Below, in pieces: positions 19,506 through 29,587 of a DNA stretch of 64,000 bases. Where the stretch lies: NCBI RefSeq assembly GCF_052076105.1, contig NZ_CP197245.1, forward strand, positions 3,224,001 through 3,288,000, in the 5' to 3' direction. Position numbers and translations under genes: made by a program. Below the pieces are notes generated by a model, which worked only from the letters and a program-made list of their open reading frames with translations, was not told the origin of the DNA and searched no databases. Every line of letters starts with the position of its first letter. Within the stretch, counting starts at the first letter, position 1. The stretch is from Tardiphaga sp052076105 (lineage in GTDB: Bacteria; Pseudomonadota; Alphaproteobacteria; Rhizobiales; Xanthobacteraceae).

Positions 19506-20069
19506 TTGCTCGACGTCAGCAAGAATGCGGTTGGGTTCAACCTGCGCCAGTTACGCACCGCCAAGGGACTGACGCTGGATCAGCTCGCCACCCAGAGCGA
19601 GCTGACGCGCGGCTATATCTCGCTTGTCGAGCGCGGCTTGAAGACGCCGTCGGTGAACGCGCTGCTGCGCCTCGCCGCCGCGCTCGATGTCAACGTCACC
19701 TATCTGTTCGATCCCAACCCGACACCGGCCCCGCGCTACACGCTGTTCCGCCAGGACGAGCAGCAAACGCCGATGCAGGACGACGGCGTCGATCTGCTGG
19801 CGCTGGCTGCGGGACGCACACGCAAGATGATGGAGCCGTTCCTGATCCGGCCGCCGCTGAAATTCGCACCGCGTGCATCGCATGCGGGCGAGGAATTCCT
19901 GTTCGTCATATCGGGCAAGATGGCGATCAAGATCGAGGATGAAGAGATCATCCTGAAGAAAGGCGACTGCCTGTACTTTTCCGGCGAGACCCCGCACTGG
20001 GTGCGCAGCATCGGCAAGCCCAAGGCCGACGTGCTGCTGGTGGTGTCGGCGGCATCGCCCGAACGCTAA
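19506..20069 (+). CDS. XRE-family regulator with C-terminal cupin domain
   Basis: 187 residues. The helix-turn-helix spans about 10-65 (LRQLRTAKGLTLDQLATQSE, RGYISLVERGLKTPS, NALLRLAAALDV), and a cupin sensor domain spans about 105-182 (SHAGEEFLFVISGKM, KGDCLYFSGETPHWV). Such XRE-cupin proteins control uptake and catabolism of small organic or sulfur compounds. The start is TTG at 19506, chosen because CAGGAGATCGACG lies directly upstream; no ATG fits. It is divergent from ridA and the transporter and probably regulates them. Its 3' end is duplicated as a fragment at 22247-22304. Confidence 0.87.
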   Translation: MLDVSKNAVGFNLRQLRTAKGLTLDQLATQSELTRGYISLVERGLKTPSVNALLRLAAALDVNVTYLFDPNPTPAPRYTLFRQDEQQTPMQDDGVDLLALAAGRTRKMMEPFLIRPPLKFAPRASHAGEEFLFVISGKMAIKIEDEEIILKKGDCLYFSGETPHWVRSIGKPKADVLLVVSAASPER

Positions 20070-20085
20070 TGCGCTATACACGCTG

Positions 20086-20211
20086 TGGTCATCCCCGCGC
20101 AGGCGGGGATCCATAACCACGGTCGTCGAAATAGAAACGGCAGAGTTAGATCCGACCGCGTTCACAACGAATCTCAAGCGTGTATGGGTCCCCGCCTACG
20201 CGGGGACGACG
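20086..20211. repeat. Palindromic element (TCATCCCCGCGCAGGCGGGG type), copy 1
   Basis: The outer ends TCATCCCCGCGCAGGCGGGG and CCCCGCCTACGCGGGGACGA are each hairpins and together form an inverted repeat, typical of mobile palindromic units. The matching copy at 22321-22446 arose by the local tandem duplication rather than independent insertion, because the flanks match too. Confidence 0.75.
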
Positions 20212-20240
20212 TACTGAGAAACTTGCGATCCACGTCTCCC

Positions 20241-20281
20241 AAAAACAAAAGCGCCGGCTTGATCACTCAGGCCGGCGCTCT
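20241..20281 (-). terminator. Rho-independent terminator of binding-protein gene A
   Basis: On the minus strand AGCGCCGGC pairs with GCCGGCGCT (hairpin 20251-20280), followed by TTTTGTTTTTGG. It lies 34 bp after the stop of the binding-protein gene. Confidence 0.8.
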
Positions 20282-20314
20282 CTTATCCAAACCTGCCCGC
20301 CGCAGCGGCGCCGG

Positions 20315-21940
20315 TTATTCCTTCTTGTCGATGTTCCAGAACACCGGAGTGGCCGCGCCCGGCAGCACGCCGGTCAGTGACTTCCGCCATATGCTGGGGA
20401 TCCGGTATTCGCCGAGCGGCAGATACGCGACCTGCTCGAGCGCACGGGCCTGGACTTCCACAGCGGCAGCCTTCTGTTCCGCAGGCGTCGCTGCGCGCGC
20501 ATACTTGTCGCGCAGTTCTTCGATCTTGGCGTCCTCGAACCAACCGAACCAGCCGCCATTCTTGCCGCGACCCGACGTCGAGACGTTGGAAACCGGGTTG
20601 AGAATGTCAGCAGCGACCCAATTGGTGAAGAACATGTTCCAGCCGCCCTCCTTGACGGGCTTCTGGCTGGCGCGGCGCGTCACCACGGTCTGCCAGTCGG
20701 TGGCTTGCACTTCGACCTTGAAGCCGGCATCGCGCAGAAGCTGCGCTGCAACGATGGGCTGCGCCTTCAGCGACGATACGTCGGTCGGCGCCATAATGAC
20801 CACGGGCGTACCATCGTAACCGGAATCGGCCAGAGCTTTCTTGGCTTCCGCCATGCCACTGCCCTTGACCATGGTTTCCGAACCAACGTCGGTGCTATTC
20901 GGTGTGCCGCAGCCGAACATGGCACCGCAGACCTTCATGTAGTCGGCATTACCGACCAGCGCATCGAGCACCGGCTTCTGGTTCATCGCGAGGAACGCCG
21001 CGCGGCGGACCTTGACGTTGTCGAAGGGAGGCAACAGGAAGTTCATGCGGCCCAGGGTCTGGTAACCGAGCTCGTTCAGAACCTCGATCTTGAGATCCTT
21101 GTCCTTGGCGAGAATCGGCAGCAGGTCGTAGGGACCGTTCTCCATGAAATCGATGTCGCCGGACTGCAGCGCGTTCACCGCGGTCTGCGCATCGGGCATC
21201 GTGACCCATTCGACGCGGTCGACCTTGACGACCTTGCCACCGGCCGCCCAGCTCGCGGGCTCGGAACGCGGCACATAGTCCTTGTTCTTCTCATAGACCG
21301 CCTTCACGCCCGGCTGGAATTCAGCCTGCACGAACTTGAACGGACCCGAACCGATCTGCTCCGGGATAGCCTTGCCGGCGGGCGTCTCGGCGAGACGCTT
21401 CGGCATCATGAACGGCACCAGCGACGATGGCTTGGCGATCGAATCCAGCACCAGGCCGTAGGGCTCCTTGAGCGTCAGCACGATGGTCTTGGCATCGGGC
21501 GCCTCGATGCTCTTGGTGAAGTCCATGAGCTTCTGGCCCATGCCGTCATTGCGGCCCCAGCGCTGCAGCGAAGCGACGCAATCTTCCGCAGTCACCGGCT
21601 TGCCGTCATGCCACTTCAGGCCATCTCGCAGCGTGAAGGTGTAGACCAGCTTGTCATCGGAGACCTTGAACTCCGCCATCTGCGGCTGGACCTTGAAATT
21701 CGCATCCATCGCCAGCAGCGTGTCGTAGACCATGTAACCGTGATCGCGCACGATATAGGCCGTGGTGATACCGGGATCGAGCACGCGCAAATCGGAATGC
21801 ATCACTGCGGTGATGGTCTTGCCGGCCGCATCAGCGGGCGACGACAGCATCGGCAGCGCGAGCGCAACGGCTACCGCCAGACCCGGTAGCGTCAATTTCG
21901 TGAAGGCCGCAGAACGCTGCCAACGTGACATGTAGGACAT
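20315..21940 (-). CDS. Oligopeptide/dipeptide ABC transporter substrate-binding protein (copy A)
   Basis: 541 residues, family 5 extracellular solute-binding protein (DppA/OppA type). The signal peptide spans about 1-36 (KLTLPGLAVAVALALPMLSS, cleaved near ADAA). The mature part has DPGITTAYIVRDHGYMVYDT, FTLRDGLKWHDGKPVTAEDC and the C-terminal GEYRIPSIWRKSLTGV. It binds peptides or similar solutes in the periplasm for the DppBCDF-like transporter encoded at 25.9-29.4 kb. ATG 21940 has AGGAGAGA just upstream. It is a diverged duplicate of the gene at 22549-24177. Confidence 0.92.
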   Translation of the reverse strand: MSYMSRWQRSAAFTKLTLPGLAVAVALALPMLSSPADAAGKTITAVMHSDLRVLDPGITTAYIVRDHGYMVYDTLLAMDANFKVQPQMAEFKVSDDKLVYTFTLRDGLKWHDGKPVTAEDCVASLQRWGRNDGMGQKLMDFTKSIEAPDAKTIVLTLKEPYGLVLDSIAKPSSLVPFMMPKRLAETPAGKAIPEQIGSGPFKFVQAEFQPGVKAVYEKNKDYVPRSEPASWAAGGKVVKVDRVEWVTMPDAQTAVNALQSGDIDFMENGPYDLLPILAKDKDLKIEVLNELGYQTLGRMNFLLPPFDNVKVRRAAFLAMNQKPVLDALVGNADYMKVCGAMFGCGTPNSTDVGSETMVKGSGMAEAKKALADSGYDGTPVVIMAPTDVSSLKAQPIVAAQLLRDAGFKVEVQATDWQTVVTRRASQKPVKEGGWNMFFTNWVAADILNPVSNVSTSGRGKNGGWFGWFEDAKIEELRDKYARAATPAEQKAAAVEVQARALEQVAYLPLGEYRIPSIWRKSLTGVLPGAATPVFWNIDKKE

Positions 21941-22179
21941 TCGATCTCTCCTGACTTGAAACTGACCATCGGTCGATGATTGCTTGTGCAACGCGATAGA
22001 AAATTAGGCGCTACCACGCATTGCCGTTATCTTTTAGACATCAAAGACTTGCATCAAGCATGATGCGCGTCAATCGCGTTTTCCACGCGCTACATCCACA
22101 TGCAGTGGAATGCATCGCCATGCACATCGTCGATTTGCAAAGGCGATTGCCCTGCTGGGAAGTCACGTGCGCGGCCTTC

Positions 22180-22235
22180 GGCATGCTCGACCTCGCTACG
22201 CGCCATCGCATGGGTGCGACCATCGAGCGCATCGC
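22180..22235 (+). pseudogene. Fragment of M20 peptidase gene at the duplication junction
   Basis: The stretch starting GGCATGCTCGACCTCGCTAC and ending GACCATCGAGCGCATCGC matches 24601-24665 inside the M20 peptidase gene with scattered substitutions and a 9-nt gap. It has no start codon. It marks the right end of duplication copy 1. Confidence 0.75.
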
Positions 22236-22246
22236 TTCGCTCGGGC

Positions 22247-22304
22247 CGGCAAGCCGAAGGCCGAAGTATCGCTCGTGGCGTCGGCGGCATCGTCGGAGCG
22301 GTAA
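22247..22304 (+). pseudogene. Fragment of the XRE-cupin gene 3' end
   Basis: Sequence CGGCAAGCCGAAGGCCGA through TCGGCGGCATCGTC and a TAA at 22302 matches the last 58 bp of the XRE-cupin gene (20012-20069) at an offset of 2235 bp. It directly follows the M20 fragment, so the junction joins two genes that normally flank the binding-protein gene. Confidence 0.8.
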
Positions 22305-22320
22305 TGCGCTGTACACGCTG

Positions 22321-22446
22321 TGGTCATCCCCGCGCAGGCGGGGATCCATAACCACGATCGTCGAAATAGAAACGGCAGAGTTAGATAGGACCGCGCTCAT
22401 AATGAATCTCAAGCGTGTATGGGTCCCCGCCTGCGCGGGGACGACG
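22321..22446. repeat. Palindromic element (TCATCCCCGCGCAGGCGGGG type), copy 2
   Basis: Near-identical partner of the element at 20086-20211, including the same internal sequence CATAACCACGATCGTCGAAA. The right arm reads CCCCGCCTGCGCGGGGACGA, a better palindrome than in copy 1. Confidence 0.75.
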
Positions 22447-22474
22447 TGCTGAGAAACTTGCGATCCACTTCTCC

Positions 22475-22512
22475 CAAAACAAAAACGCCGGCCTGATCAC
22501 TCAGGCCGGCGT
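22475..22512 (-). terminator. Rho-independent terminator of binding-protein gene B
   Basis: On the minus strand ACGCCGGCC and GGCCGGCGT form a hairpin (22485-22512) followed by TTTTTGTTTTGG. It is the diverged copy of the terminator at 20241-20281, with compensating changes that keep the stem paired. Confidence 0.8.
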
Positions 22513-22548
22513 TCTGTTACTCAAACCTGGTCACCACAGCGGCGCCGG

Positions 22549-24177
22549 TCAGTCCTTCTTGTCGATGTTCCAGAACATCGGAATCGCAGCGCCCTGGGTG
22601 ACGCCGGTCAGCGAGGTGCGCCAGATGCTCGGCACCTTGTATTCGCCGAGCGGGATGTAGATCACCTTGTCGTAGATTTCCTTCTGGATCTCGACGGCAA
22701 GCTTCTTCTGCTCTTCCGGCGTGGTCGCGCGTGCGTATTTGTCGCGCAGAACTTCCAGCTCGGCATCTTCGCTCCAGCCGAACCAGCCGCCATTGCCCTT
22801 GCCGCGGCCGGAGGTCGCGACATTGCTGATGGGATTGAGAATGTCCGCACCGACCCAGTTCGAGAAGAACATGTTCCAGCCGCCTTCCTTGACGGGCTTC
22901 TGGCTCGGACGACGGCTGAGCACCGTCTGCCAATCGGTGGCCTGCACCTCGACCTTGAAGCCGGCATTGCGAAGCAACTGCGCGGCAACGATCGGCTGAG
23001 CCTTGAGCGTGGTCACGTCGGTCGGCGCCATGATCACCACCGGGGTGCCGTCGTAGCCGGCCTCGGCAAGCAGCTTCTTGGCTTCCTCGACGCCATTGCC
23101 CTTCACCAGGCTTTCCGAACCGACATCCGTCGCATTCGGCGTGTCGCAACCGAACACCGCGCCGCAGACCTTGTAGTATTTGGCATCGCCGACCAGCGCA
23201 TCCAGCACAGGCTTCTGGCTCATGGCCAGGAACGCGGCACGGCGAATCTTCGGATTGTCGAAAGGCGGGTTGAGAAAGTTCATGCGACCGAAGGTCTGGA
23301 AGCCCAGCGGGTTGAGCACTTCGATCTTGAGCTCCGGATCCTTCGCCAGGACCGGCAGCAGGTCGTAGGGACCATTCTCCATGAAGTCGATGTCACCCGA
23401 CTGCAGCGCATTCACCGCGGTCTGTGCATCGGGCATGGTGATCCATTCGACGCGATCGACCTTCACCACCTTGCCGCCGGCCTGCCAGTCGGTCGGCTCG
23501 GAGCGCGGCTTGTACTCCTTGAACTTCTCGTAGACCGCCTTCACGCCGGGCTGGAATTCGGACTGCACGAATTTGAACGGACCCGAACCGACCTGCTCGG
23601 CAATCGCCTTGCCGGCTGGCGTCTCGGCCAGACGCTTCGGCATCATGAACGGCACCAGCGACGATGGCTTGGCGATCGAATCCAGAACGAGGCCGTAGGG
23701 CTCCTTGAGCGTCAGCACGATGGTCTTGGCGTCGGGGGCCTCGATGCTCTTGGTGAAGTCCATGAGCTTCTGGCCCATGCCGTCGTTGCGGCCCCAGCGC
23801 TGCAGCGAGGCGACGCAGTCTTCCGCGGTCACCGGCTTGCCGTCATGCCACAGCAGGCCATCGCGCAGCGTGAAGGTATAGACAAGCTTGTCGTCGGAGA
23901 CCTTCCAGTCGGCCATCTGCGGCTTGATCTCGTATTTCGAGTTCATGCCGAGCAGCGTGTCATATACCATATAGCCGTGGTCGCGGACGATATAGCCGGT
24001 GGTGATGCCGGGATCGATCACGCGCAGATCGGAATGCATCACTGCAGTGATAGTCTTGCCGGCCGCATGCGCGGGCGACGACAGCACCGGCAGCGCGAGC
24101 GCAACGGCTACTGCCAGACCCGGCAGTGTCAATTTCGTGAAGGCCGCGGAATGCTGCCAACGTGACATATAGGACAC
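22549..24177 (-). CDS. Oligopeptide/dipeptide ABC transporter substrate-binding protein (copy B)
   Basis: 542 residues, closely similar along its whole length to the protein at 20315-21940, with the same signal peptide and family 5 motifs (RDGLLWHDGKPVTAEDC, SGPFKFVQSEFQPGVKA, GEYKVPSIWRTSLTGV). Most differences lie in the C-terminal half (for example NPLGFQTFGRMNF against NELGYQTLGRMNF), compatible with altered ligand preference. The start is GTG at 24177, at the position of the ATG of copy A, with AGGAGAGA upstream. It feeds the DppBCDF-like transporter divergently encoded. Confidence 0.92.
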   Translation of the reverse strand: MSYMSRWQHSAAFTKLTLPGLAVAVALALPVLSSPAHAAGKTITAVMHSDLRVIDPGITTGYIVRDHGYMVYDTLLGMNSKYEIKPQMADWKVSDDKLVYTFTLRDGLLWHDGKPVTAEDCVASLQRWGRNDGMGQKLMDFTKSIEAPDAKTIVLTLKEPYGLVLDSIAKPSSLVPFMMPKRLAETPAGKAIAEQVGSGPFKFVQSEFQPGVKAVYEKFKEYKPRSEPTDWQAGGKVVKVDRVEWITMPDAQTAVNALQSGDIDFMENGPYDLLPVLAKDPELKIEVLNPLGFQTFGRMNFLNPPFDNPKIRRAAFLAMSQKPVLDALVGDAKYYKVCGAVFGCDTPNATDVGSESLVKGNGVEEAKKLLAEAGYDGTPVVIMAPTDVTTLKAQPIVAAQLLRNAGFKVEVQATDWQTVLSRRPSQKPVKEGGWNMFFSNWVGADILNPISNVATSGRGKGNGGWFGWSEDAELEVLRDKYARATTPEEQKKLAVEIQKEIYDKVIYIPLGEYKVPSIWRTSLTGVTQGAAIPMFWNIDKKD

Positions 24178-24200
24178 TCAATCTCTCCTGGCTGGAATCC

Positions 24201-24362
24201 GATCATCGATCGATGATCGATTATGCAACGCGATAGAACTTTAGGCACCTTCGCGTATTGCCTTTATCATTTAGGCTTCAAAGACTTGGCATCAAGCGTG
24301 ATGTGCGTCAATCGCGTTTTCCACGCGATACATCCACACGGTGTAGAATGCATTGCAATGCA
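24201..24362. promoter_or_regulatory. Palindromes upstream of binding-protein gene B
   Basis: The 321-bp gap 24178-24498 lies between divergent gene B and the M20 gene. It holds an 18-bp perfect palindrome GATCATCGATCGATGATC (24201-24218) and a 14-bp perfect palindrome TGCATTGCAATGCA (24349-24362). The copy upstream of gene A (21941-22165) keeps most of the surrounding sequence but both palindromes are degraded there. They are candidate operators. Nothing else is clear in the gap. Confidence 0.5.
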
Positions 24363-24498
24363 CATCGTCGATTTGCAAAGGCGATTGCGCTGCTGCTAAG
24401 TCACGCCCCAAGTCTCGCCAACGAACTCTCGCAATGTGCGCAGGCACGGAGCGCCTTAATCATCCGTGACGAAATTCTCACCCAAGAGGAATGACTTG

Positions 24499-25632
24499 AT
24501 GAACCCCGCCGAACTCCCGTTTGATCTCGAGAACATGTTGCAGGGCCTGCGCGTCTGGGTCGAATGCGAGAGCCCCACATGGGACGCGAATGCGGTCAAC
24601 GGCATGCTCGATCTTGCCGCGCGCGACATGCAGGTCATGGGTGCGACCATCGAGCGCATCGCGGGACGCATGGGCTTCGGCGGCTGCGTTCGTGCGCGTT
24701 TTCCACATCCGAAATTCGGCGAGCCCGGTATTCTGATCGCGGGCCACATGGATACCGTTCATCCGGTTGGCACCATCGAAAAACTGAAGTGGCGCCGTGA
24801 CGGCGAACTCTGCTACGGCCCGGCGATCTGCGACATGAAGGGCGGAAATTACCTGTCGCTCGAAGCTATCCGCCAGCTTGCGCGCATCTCCTATACGACA
24901 CCGCTGCCGATCACCGTGTTGTTCACGCCGGACGAGGAAGTCGGCACGCCATCGACCCGCGACATCATCGAAGCCGAGGCCGCGCGCAACAAATACGTGC
25001 TGGTGCCGGAACCCGGCAGCGCGAACAACGGCGTCACGTCAGGCCGCTACGCGATCGCCCGCTTCAATCTCGAAACCATCGGCCGGCCCAGCCATTCCGG
25101 CGCGACACTGTCGAACGGCCGCTCCGCGATTCGCGAAATGGCGAAGAAAATCGTCCAGATCGACGAGATGACCGGACCGGACTGCACCTTCAGCGTCGGC
25201 ATCGTGCATGGCGGACAATGGGTCAATTGCGTTGCCTCCTCCTGTACCGGCGAAGCACTGAGCATGGCCAAGCGCCAGGAAGATCTCGACAAAGGCGTCG
25301 AGCGCATGCTCGCGCTGTCGGGCACCGAGAATGACGTCACCTTCAAGGTCACCCGCGGCGTCACCCGCCCGGTATGGGAACCCTCCGCTGCGACCATGGC
25401 GCTGTTCGAGAAAGCCAAGGCCATCAATGCCAGCCTCGGCCTGCCCGAACTGACCCATGGCAGCAAGGGCGGCGGTTCCGACGGTAATTTTACCGGCGCG
25501 ATGGGCATCCCGACCCTCGACGGGCTCGGCGTTCATGGCGCCGACATGCACACGCTCAACGAATATATCGTTGCGCAGAGCCTGGTCGATCGCGGCCGCC
25601 TGATGGCGGGATTGCTGGCGACCCTCGATTGA
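24499..25632 (+). CDS. M20-family zinc metallopeptidase (glutamate carboxypeptidase type)
   Basis: 377 residues. Metal ligands and catalytic residues are visible in AGHMDTVHPVG, CDMKGG, FTPDEEVGTPST and the C-terminal HGSKGGGSDGN; a dimerisation lid domain lies between. It resembles carboxypeptidase G2 and ArgE/DapE relatives that cleave C-terminal residues from short peptides. It has no signal peptide, so it acts in the cytoplasm, presumably on peptides imported by the adjacent transporter. The ATG at 24499 is preceded by AAGAGGAATG; the GTG at 24466 is a less likely start. Confidence 0.87.
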   Translation: MNPAELPFDLENMLQGLRVWVECESPTWDANAVNGMLDLAARDMQVMGATIERIAGRMGFGGCVRARFPHPKFGEPGILIAGHMDTVHPVGTIEKLKWRRDGELCYGPAICDMKGGNYLSLEAIRQLARISYTTPLPITVLFTPDEEVGTPSTRDIIEAEAARNKYVLVPEPGSANNGVTSGRYAIARFNLETIGRPSHSGATLSNGRSAIREMAKKIVQIDEMTGPDCTFSVGIVHGGQWVNCVASSCTGEALSMAKRQEDLDKGVERMLALSGTENDVTFKVTRGVTRPVWEPSAATMALFEKAKAINASLGLPELTHGSKGGGSDGNFTGAMGIPTLDGLGVHGADMHTLNEYIVAQSLVDRGRLMAGLLATLD

Positions 25633-25782
25633 TGCAATCGTCGCCCCGGTTCGCGCGGTGCATGGCATGGCGCGAACCGTGAGGTGGCACAGGACTTGCT
25701 CCCTCTACTTTCAGGTTTAGCGAACTTCGGGTTGAGGCCAGTTGCGACAGTGAATCAGCGTTTCTCGAAAAATCCAGTTTTG

Positions 25783-25827
25783 TCACAAACCCAGCGTTCG
25801 TCACAAACCTTGTGTTTTTCACAAACA
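25783..25827. promoter_or_regulatory. Three TCACAAAC direct repeats upstream of the peptide transporter
   Basis: TCACAAAC occurs at 25783-25790, 25801-25808 and 25820-25827, 18 and 19 bp apart, about 90 to 135 bp before the dppB-like start. The rest of the 285-bp gap (25633-25917) has no other feature. A regulator binding site is possible; this is inference. Confidence 0.4.
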
Positions 25828-25917
25828 ATGACGATCAGAAGCAGCGAGCCCGTGACGTTTCCGGTTGACCGACGCGGTCCAGTTACGTTCGATCAACACC
25901 ACCAATAGGAAAGCGCC

Positions 25918-26859
25918 ATGCTCGGATACCTCATTCGCCGGATTCTTGCGGCCATACCCGTCATGGGCGTGGTGGCCCTGTTTGTCTTCCTGCTGCTTCG
26001 GCTGACGCCGGGCGATCCTGCTGCGATCATCGCTGGCGATAACGCAACGCCCGAGCAGCTCGACCGTATCCGGACCCAGCTCGGCCTCAACGAGCCGCTC
26101 TATACCCAGTTCTTCAGTTGGGTCTGGCGCCTGCTGCACGGTGACTTTGGCACCTCGCTGATCTCCAACGTGCCTGTGCTGCAGATGGTCAACCAGCGCA
26201 TCGAGCCCTCCCTGAGCATTGCACTATGCGTGATGCTGGTTTCGATCCTTGTTGCGATTCCGCTCGGCGTCATCGCCGCATGGAAGCACGGCACATGGAT
26301 CGATCGCTTCGTGATGGCGCTGTCGGTGCTCGGCTTCTCAGTGCCGGTGTTCGTGATCGGTTACGTGCTGGTTCAGGTGTTCGCGATCGAACTGCGCTGG
26401 TTTCCAGTGCAGGGTTTCCGCAGCATCTCGCGCGGCTTCGGGCCCTTCGTCGAACGCATCACGCTGCCGACCATCGCGCTGTCTTTCGTCTATGTCGCGC
26501 TGATCGCGCGCATGACCCGCGCGGCGATGCTCGGTGTGCTCGGCGAAGATTATGTCCGCACCGCGCGCGCCAAGGGCATCAACGAGGGCGGCGTGCTGTT
26601 CCGCCATGCGCTGCGCAACGCCGCTGTGCCGGTCATCACGGTGATCGGCACCGGCTTCGCACTGCTGATCTCCGGCGTTGTCGTCACCGAAAGTGTGTTC
26701 AACCTGCCCGGTATCGGTCGCTTGACGGTCGATGCCGTGCTTGCGCGGGATTTTCCCGTGATCCAGGCCATGATCCTTTTGACCTCGGGCGTTTATGTCG
26801 GGGTCAATTTGCTTATCGACCTTGCCTACGCACTGCTCGATCCCAGAATTCGTTACTAG
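25918..26859 (+). CDS. Peptide ABC transporter permease (DppB type)
   Basis: 313 residues with six membrane helices. The N-terminus MLGYLIRRILAAIPVMGVVA and RLTPGDPA motif are typical of DppB/OppB permeases, and the EAA loop is ARTKG-like (YVRTARAKGINEGGVLFRHA). It forms the inner-membrane channel with the DppC-type protein encoded next. First gene of the permease-ATPase operon. Confidence 0.93.
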   Translation: MLGYLIRRILAAIPVMGVVALFVFLLLRLTPGDPAAIIAGDNATPEQLDRIRTQLGLNEPLYTQFFSWVWRLLHGDFGTSLISNVPVLQMVNQRIEPSLSIALCVMLVSILVAIPLGVIAAWKHGTWIDRFVMALSVLGFSVPVFVIGYVLVQVFAIELRWFPVQGFRSISRGFGPFVERITLPTIALSFVYVALIARMTRAAMLGVLGEDYVRTARAKGINEGGVLFRHALRNAAVPVITVIGTGFALLISGVVVTESVFNLPGIGRLTVDAVLARDFPVIQAMILLTSGVYVGVNLLIDLAYALLDPRIRY

Positions 26860-26872
26860 GAATCTGTATCTG

Positions 26873-27753
26873 ATGGCGATCGAATCCCTTCCCAACCCGG
26901 CCCTCCCCTCCCGCAGCGGTCCGTCGCTCGGCTTTCTCACCGCGACGCCGATCATCGCAGTGGCGACGATTTGCCTGACGCTGGTGATCCTGTCGGCGAT
27001 CTTCGCACCGTGGCTGACGACGCACGATCCGCAATTGCTGGCACCCGCCTTGCGGCTGAAGCCGGCCAGTTCGGAATATCTGCTCGGCACCGACGCTTAC
27101 GGCCGCGACGTGCTGGCGCGCATCCTCTATGGCGGTCGCATCTCGCTCCTGATCGGCCTCGGCGCCGCCGTCACCAGTATTGTCATCGGCCTGTTCATCG
27201 GCCTGTTCTCGGGCTTCTTCAAATTGGCTGACGCTGTGATGATGCGTGTCATGGACGGCCTGATGGCGATGCCCGGCGTGCTGCTGGCCATCGCCGTCGT
27301 GTCGCTGTCAGGCGCCACCCTGACGACGGTGCTGATTGCGATCACTATTCCGGAAATCCCCCGCGTCGCGCGACTGGTGCGTTCCGTGGTGCTGTCGGCG
27401 CGTGAGGAGCCCTATGTGGAGGCGGCGATCTCGCTCGGCTCCAGCATGCCGAAGATCATGTGGAAGCATCTGATGCCGAACACCGTGGCGCCGCTGATCG
27501 TCCAGGGCACCTTTATCGCCGCATCCGCCATTCTCACCGAGGCGATTCTGTCGTTCCTCGGGGCCGGCATCAGCCCGGAAACCCCGACCTGGGGCAACAT
27601 CATGGCCGAGGGTCGCGCCTTCTTCCAGGTCAAACCGTCGCTGATCTTCTGGCCCGGACTGCTGCTGTCGATTGCCATCCTCTCCGTCAATCTGATCGGC
27701 GACGCTGCCCGCGACGCACTCGATCCCCGCATGAAGCAGCGTGAGGCCGGCAA

Positions 27754-27757
<4 letters not shown>
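26873..27757 (+). CDS. Peptide ABC transporter permease (DppC type)
   Basis: 294 residues. A DppC-type N-terminal extension with one helix (IIAVATICLTLVILSAIFAP), then the motif LGTDAYGRDVLARILYGGRI and the coupling loop PYVEAAISLGSSMPKIMWKH. Starts 13 bp after dppB; its stop overlaps the GTG of the ATPase gene (GTGA). Confidence 0.93.
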
Positions 27758-29430
<1,673 letters not shown>

Positions 29431-29438
29431 TATCCCCC

Positions 29439-29561
29439 GTCATTCCGGGTTCGCGCGCAGCGCAAGCTGCGCGCGAACCCGGAATCCCGATATGTTCAAA
29501 ACACTTGGAGATTCCGGGCCTGCGCCATCCGGCTTCGCCGTTTGTCGCATCCCGGAATGAC
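29439..29561. repeat. Palindromic repeat, GTCATTCCGGG family (copy 1 of 4)
   Basis: Begins GTCATTCCGGGTTCGCGCGC, has GCGCGAACCCGGAATCCCGA inside, and ends ATCCCGGAATGAC. Outer ends and inner arms are inverted repeats. The same architecture recurs at 32291, 37883 and 39881. It separates the transporter ATPase gene from the M81 peptidase gene. Confidence 0.8.
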
Positions 29562-29587
29562 AGCTTGGCTTCAATTGGAATGACTTC

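Larger units (their letters stand above)
20012..22235. repeat. Tandem duplication, copy 1 (xre 3' end, binding protein, 5' piece of M20 gene)
   Basis: This block matches 22247-24665 in order. It starts in the last 58 bp of the XRE-cupin gene, runs through a palindromic element, terminator and binding-protein gene, and ends in a piece of an M20 peptidase gene at 22180-22235. The offset at the left end is 2235 bp. Copy 1 lacks about 180 bp present in copy 2 (24406-24600), which removed the M20 start. The two copies have diverged clearly, so the event is not recent. Confidence 0.8.
22247..24665. repeat. Tandem duplication, copy 2
   Basis: Copy 2 of the block described at 20012-22235, carrying binding-protein gene B and an intact M20 gene start. 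Of the 608-bp gap 21941-22548 (between the two binding-protein genes), the first part matches the region upstream of gene B and the second part matches the xre-to-gene-A spacer. Confidence 0.8.

Noticed and set aside
20086..22446. Palindromic repeats as a possible CRISPR array
   Set aside because: Only two copies about 2.2 kb apart, with genes between, explained by the tandem duplication; no spacer structure or cas genes.
22021..22452. 143-codon frame in the gap between the two binding-protein genes
   Set aside because: It crosses the duplication junction and the palindromic element, so it is a chance frame made of gene fragments.
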